From Allomuricauda sp. M10 (GTDB taxonomy: Bacteria; Bacteroidota; Bacteroidia; Flavobacteriales; Flavobacteriaceae): a stretch of 64,000 nt of DNA. The stretch lies in contig NZ_JAJGBN010000001.1 in assembly GCF_020782875.1 (NCBI RefSeq), positions 248,001 to 312,000 on the forward strand, in the 5' to 3' direction. This document shows positions 61,654-64,000 of this stretch, piece after piece. A model generated the notes under the pieces. The model saw only the letters and a program-made list of their open reading frames with translations. It ran no database searches and was not told where the DNA came from. A program made the translations under genes and the position numbers. Within the stretch, counting starts at the first letter, position 1. Every line of letters begins with the position of its first letter.

Positions 61654-61683
61654 AAACCGCCCCAGTGAGCGGGACGGTTTTCA
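61653..61683. terminator. Bidirectional terminator between antiporter and glnA
   Basis: AAAACCG-CCCC and GGG-CGGTTTT arms pair around AGTGAGC, with A run on the left and T on the right; shared by the convergent antiporter and GSII genes. Confidence 0.82.
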
Positions 61684-61713
61684 TCTATAATCAACAACTA
61701 ATTTATTTACAAC

Positions 61714-62724
61714 TTATACTTTGGCGGATTTTACCGTTTTGATGATACGGGCCGCAACTTTGTATGGATCGGCGTTAGAAGCAGGTCTTCTGTCTTCCAA
61801 CCAACCTTTCCATCCTTTTTCAACGGTCATGATAGGAATCCTGATAGAAGCACCCCTGTCGGAAACACCGTATTTGAAATCTTTGATGGAAGCGGTTTCG
61901 TGTCTTCCGGTCAAACGCTGATCGTTATAGGCGCCGTAAACGGCAATGTGCTCAGCGGTAACAGGTCTGAATGCCTCACAAATTTTCTCATATGTTTCTT
62001 TGGAACCACAAGTTCTCAAAGTAGTGTTGGAGAAGTTGGCGTGCATACCGGAACCGTTCCAATCCCCTTTGATAGGTTTTGGGTGGTATTCAATGTAGAA
62101 ACCATAATCTTCGGTCAATCTGTCCAAAAGATAACGGGCGGCCCAAACTTGGTCACCAGCAGATTTACCACCTTTAGCAAAAATCTGGAATTCCCACTGT
62201 CCACAGGCAACTTCTTGGTTGATACCTTCAAAGTTGATTCCAGCTTCAAGGCACATATCGGCATGGCGCTCAACCAAATCCCTTCCGTGTGTATTTTTAC
62301 CACCTACGGAGCAATAGTATAAACCTTGGGGGCCTGGGTACCCATTGATGGGGAAACCAAGTGGCAATTGGGTTCTAGTGTCCATGATGAAGTATTCTTG
62401 CTCGAATCCGAACCAGAAATCATCATTTTCATCATCGATGGTAGCCCTAGAGTTGGTCTCGTGTGGGGTCCCGTCTGGGTTCAAAACCTCGGCGATTACC
62501 AAATACCCATTGATCCTTCCTGGATCTGGGAAAATGGCAACAGGCTTAAGCAAGCAATCTGAAGAACCTCCCTCTGCTTGTTCAGTGGAACTTCCGTCGA
62601 ATGACCAAATTGGACAATCTTCCAACTTTCCGCTGAAATTATCTTCAATCTTTGTTTTGCTCCTCATGTTGGCGGTAGGTTGATAACCGTCCAACCAGAT
62701 ATACTCTAATTTTGATTTGCTCAT
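61714..62724 (-). CDS. glnII: Glutamine synthetase, GSII (eukaryote-like) type
   Basis: 336 aa, much shorter than the ~470 aa GSI. It makes glutamine from glutamate, ammonia and ATP. Typical GSII motifs: SFDGSSTEQAEGGSSDCLL at about 40-58, FGFEQEYF near 106, GINQEVACGQWEFQI, HPKPIKGDWNGSGMHANFS, and GASIRIPIM close to the end. Promoter upstream has TTG-18-TATTTTTG. It sits divergent to GSIII, so both are in one regulatory region. Confidence 0.96.
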   Translation of the reverse strand: MSKSKLEYIWLDGYQPTANMRSKTKIEDNFSGKLEDCPIWSFDGSSTEQAEGGSSDCLLKPVAIFPDPGRINGYLVIAEVLNPDGTPHETNSRATIDDENDDFWFGFEQEYFIMDTRTQLPLGFPINGYPGPQGLYYCSVGGKNTHGRDLVERHADMCLEAGINFEGINQEVACGQWEFQIFAKGGKSAGDQVWAARYLLDRLTEDYGFYIEYHPKPIKGDWNGSGMHANFSNTTLRTCGSKETYEKICEAFRPVTAEHIAVYGAYNDQRLTGRHETASIKDFKYGVSDRGASIRIPIMTVEKGWKGWLEDRRPASNADPYKVAARIIKTVKSAKV

Positions 62725-62762
62725 AATTCTGGTAGTTAATTGTTCTCAAAAGTAATGAGCCA

Positions 62763-62791
62763 CAAAAATAAATTTTTCATTTAATTATCAA
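62763..62791 (-). promoter_or_regulatory. Promoter of the GSII gene
   Basis: Minus strand TTG (62789-62791), 18 bases, TATTTTTG (62763-62770). A second perfect -7 box, TACTTTTG, is nearer the start but has no partner. Confidence 0.65.
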
Positions 62792-62856
62792 TGTTTTAAG
62801 GGGGTAAAATCACAAACTTATCTTTATTATTTATATTACCCCTGTTTTAAGTGGGG
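62792..62856. promoter_or_regulatory. Repeated element between the two glutamine synthetase genes
   Basis: TGTTTTAAG followed by GGGG occurs at 62792-62804 and, with one extra T, at 62843-62856. The 7-base arm GGGGTAA (62801-62807) pairs with TTACCCC (62836-62842). The first copy abuts the GSII -33 box. Confidence 0.5.
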
Positions 62857-62908
62857 ATCAATGAAAAAAAAGTAAATTTTACTCTTTATATTATTAAATT
62901 GTTAATTG

Positions 62909-62916
62909 TAGTTTTG
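62909..62916 (+). promoter_or_regulatory. -7 element of the GSIII gene
   Basis: Perfect TAnnTTTG (TAGTTTTG), 20 bases before the ATG of the GSIII gene; no exact TTG at the standard distance. Confidence 0.5.
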
Positions 62917-62935
62917 GAGTTTAAAACATTTAGAA

Positions 62936-64000
62936 ATGCCGAAGATCAGATTTCAAGCTTTGGAAGAGAGCCGAAAAAGGGAGCATACCGTTATAAGTGA
63001 AACAGGGAAAAGGTCGGAACTGTTTGGTAAATATGTTTTCAATGAAGAGAAAATGCTCCAGTTTCTGACTAGGGATGCTTTCGAAAACGTAAAATCTGCC
63101 ATTTTTCAAGGCAACAAGATCGATAGAAAAATAGCCGATCAAGTGGCCGAGGGCATGAAGGCTTGGGCCTTGTCCATGGGGGCAACCCATTATACCCACT
63201 GGTTTCAGCCACTGACAGGAGCTACTGCGGAAAAGCATGATGCTTTTTTTGATATTCTCCCAAATGGTCGTGCCATGGAAAAGTTTGGAGGGGCCCAATT
63301 GGTGCAACAGGAGCCGGATGCTTCCAGCTTTCCAAGCGGTGGTATCCGAAACACATTTGAGGCCCGTGGTTATACCGCTTGGGACCCGACTTCACCAGCA
63401 TTTATATACAAGACAACGCTCTGTATTCCCACCATTTTTGTGGCCTATACGGGTGAGGCATTGGATAACAAAGCTCCATTGCTAAGGGCATTGCACGCCA
63501 TTGACCAAGCAGCTACAGGAGTGGCACAATATTTTGATAAGAACGTACGGAAGGTCTATGCTACTTTGGGGTGGGAGCAGGAATATTTCTTGATCGATAA
63601 GGCCTTGGCCAAATCCCGTATTGATCTTTCCACTACGGGTAGAACATTGGTTGGGAGTTTTTCCGCCAAGGGACAACAATTGGACGATCACTATTTTGGG
63701 GTGATTCCACCAAGGGTGTTGAGCTTTATGAGCGACCTGGAAAAGGAATGTACCCAATTGGGGATACCTGTAAAAACCAGACATAACGAGGTGGCTCCCA
63801 ACCAGTTTGAGTTGGCTCCCGTCTTTGAGGAGGCCAACCTTTCCGTAGACCATAATTTATTATTGATGGACGTGATGGAAGAAATTGCGGACCGTCATAA
63901 TTTCTCTGTGCTTTTTCATGAAAAACCCTTCGCGGGCATCAATGGGTCGGGCAAACACAATAACTGGTCATTGGCTACCGATACTGGGGTGAACCTGCTC
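62936..64000 (+). CDS. glnN: Glutamine synthetase type III, 5' part (runs off the window)
   Basis: 355 codons from the ATG at 62936, open to the last base, so partial at its 3' end; GSIII is normally ~730 aa. It reads [20 protein letters not shown] at the start, then [48 protein letters not shown] and [18 protein letters not shown], the diagnostic blocks of the GSIII N-terminal and catalytic region. Makes glutamine; Bacteroidota often carry this as main enzyme. Divergent from GSII. Confidence 0.96.
   Translation, partial: MPKIRFQALEESRKREHTVISETGKRSELFGKYVFNEEKMLQFLTRDAFENVKSAIFQGNKIDRKIADQVAEGMKAWALSMGATHYTHWFQPLTGATAEKHDAFFDILPNGRAMEKFGGAQLVQQEPDASSFPSGGIRNTFEARGYTAWDPTSPAFIYKTTLCIPTIFVAYTGEALDNKAPLLRALHAIDQAATGVAQYFDKNVRKVYATLGWEQEYFLIDKALAKSRIDLSTTGRTLVGSFSAKGQQLDDHYFGVIPPRVLSFMSDLEKECTQLGIPVKTRHNEVAPNQFELAPVFEEANLSVDHNLLLMDVMEEIADRHNFSVLFHEKPFAGINGSGKHNNWSLATDTGVNLL

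Overview
The window looks like chromosome of a marine Flavobacteriaceae bacterium (Bacteroidota), perhaps near Muricauda/Flagellimonas; the genus is only a guess. Reasons: SusC/SusD pairs, type IX secretion type-B sorting domains, a SecDF fusion, GSIII beside a eukaryote-like GSII, Rho with a long Asn/Gln/Lys-rich insertion, several Bacteroidota-typical DUF families, and repeated promoters of the Bacteroidota form (TTG, 18-21 bases, TAnnTTTG). No rRNA, CRISPR array, phage or intact insertion sequence was seen.

Layout. 1-12 kb is housekeeping: secDF; a leftward lgt/DUF192/GNAT/ABC-ATPase operon; yidD; an aldehyde dehydrogenase-DUF779 pair with a divergent AraC regulator; cysS; folE. 12-18.5 kb is cell surface: two tandem T9SS proteins, a FadL-like porin and a low-complexity lipoprotein. 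18.5-28.3 kb holds proS, two identical tRNA-Glu genes, rpsT, two paralogous multi-pass membrane proteins with a lipoprotein, rho, DUF4293, a YfcE-type phosphoesterase, truA and an MsbA-like exporter. 28.3-29.5 kb is a small AT-rich insertion flanked by diverged copies of the exporter/DUF3667 gene junction. 29.5-36 kb is DUF3667-cdaA-folP leftward and DUF1599-BT_3928-S23-tpiA-prmA-clpS rightward.

36-56.5 kb is the accessory part. A MocR-type (GntR + aminotransferase) regulator lies divergent to a SusC-SusD-lipoprotein-D-aminoacylase-FN3 lipoprotein operon, followed by a convergent periplasmic amidohydrolase. With no glycosidase present, this looks like a locus for uptake and hydrolysis of N-acyl amino acids or peptides rather than glycans. 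Next is a TonB receptor with an STN domain, two tandem DUF4249 lipoproteins and an MG2/plug-like protein, an outer-membrane system of unknown substrate.

56.5-64 kb returns to a DsrE protein, tRNA-Arg, apt with a tiny overlapping gene, a BlaI/M56 regulatory pair with a striking 20-bp-periodic operator array, a CaCA antiporter, and divergent GSII and GSIII genes (GSIII runs off the end).

Gene calls rest on reading translated motifs; no database search was possible. Start codons were re-chosen where the longest frame was implausible (lgt, folE, the first membrane paralog, the low-complexity lipoprotein, susC, the deacylase, blaI), and four genes appear to use TTG (truA, cdaA, the CaCA antiporter and probably the STN receptor).
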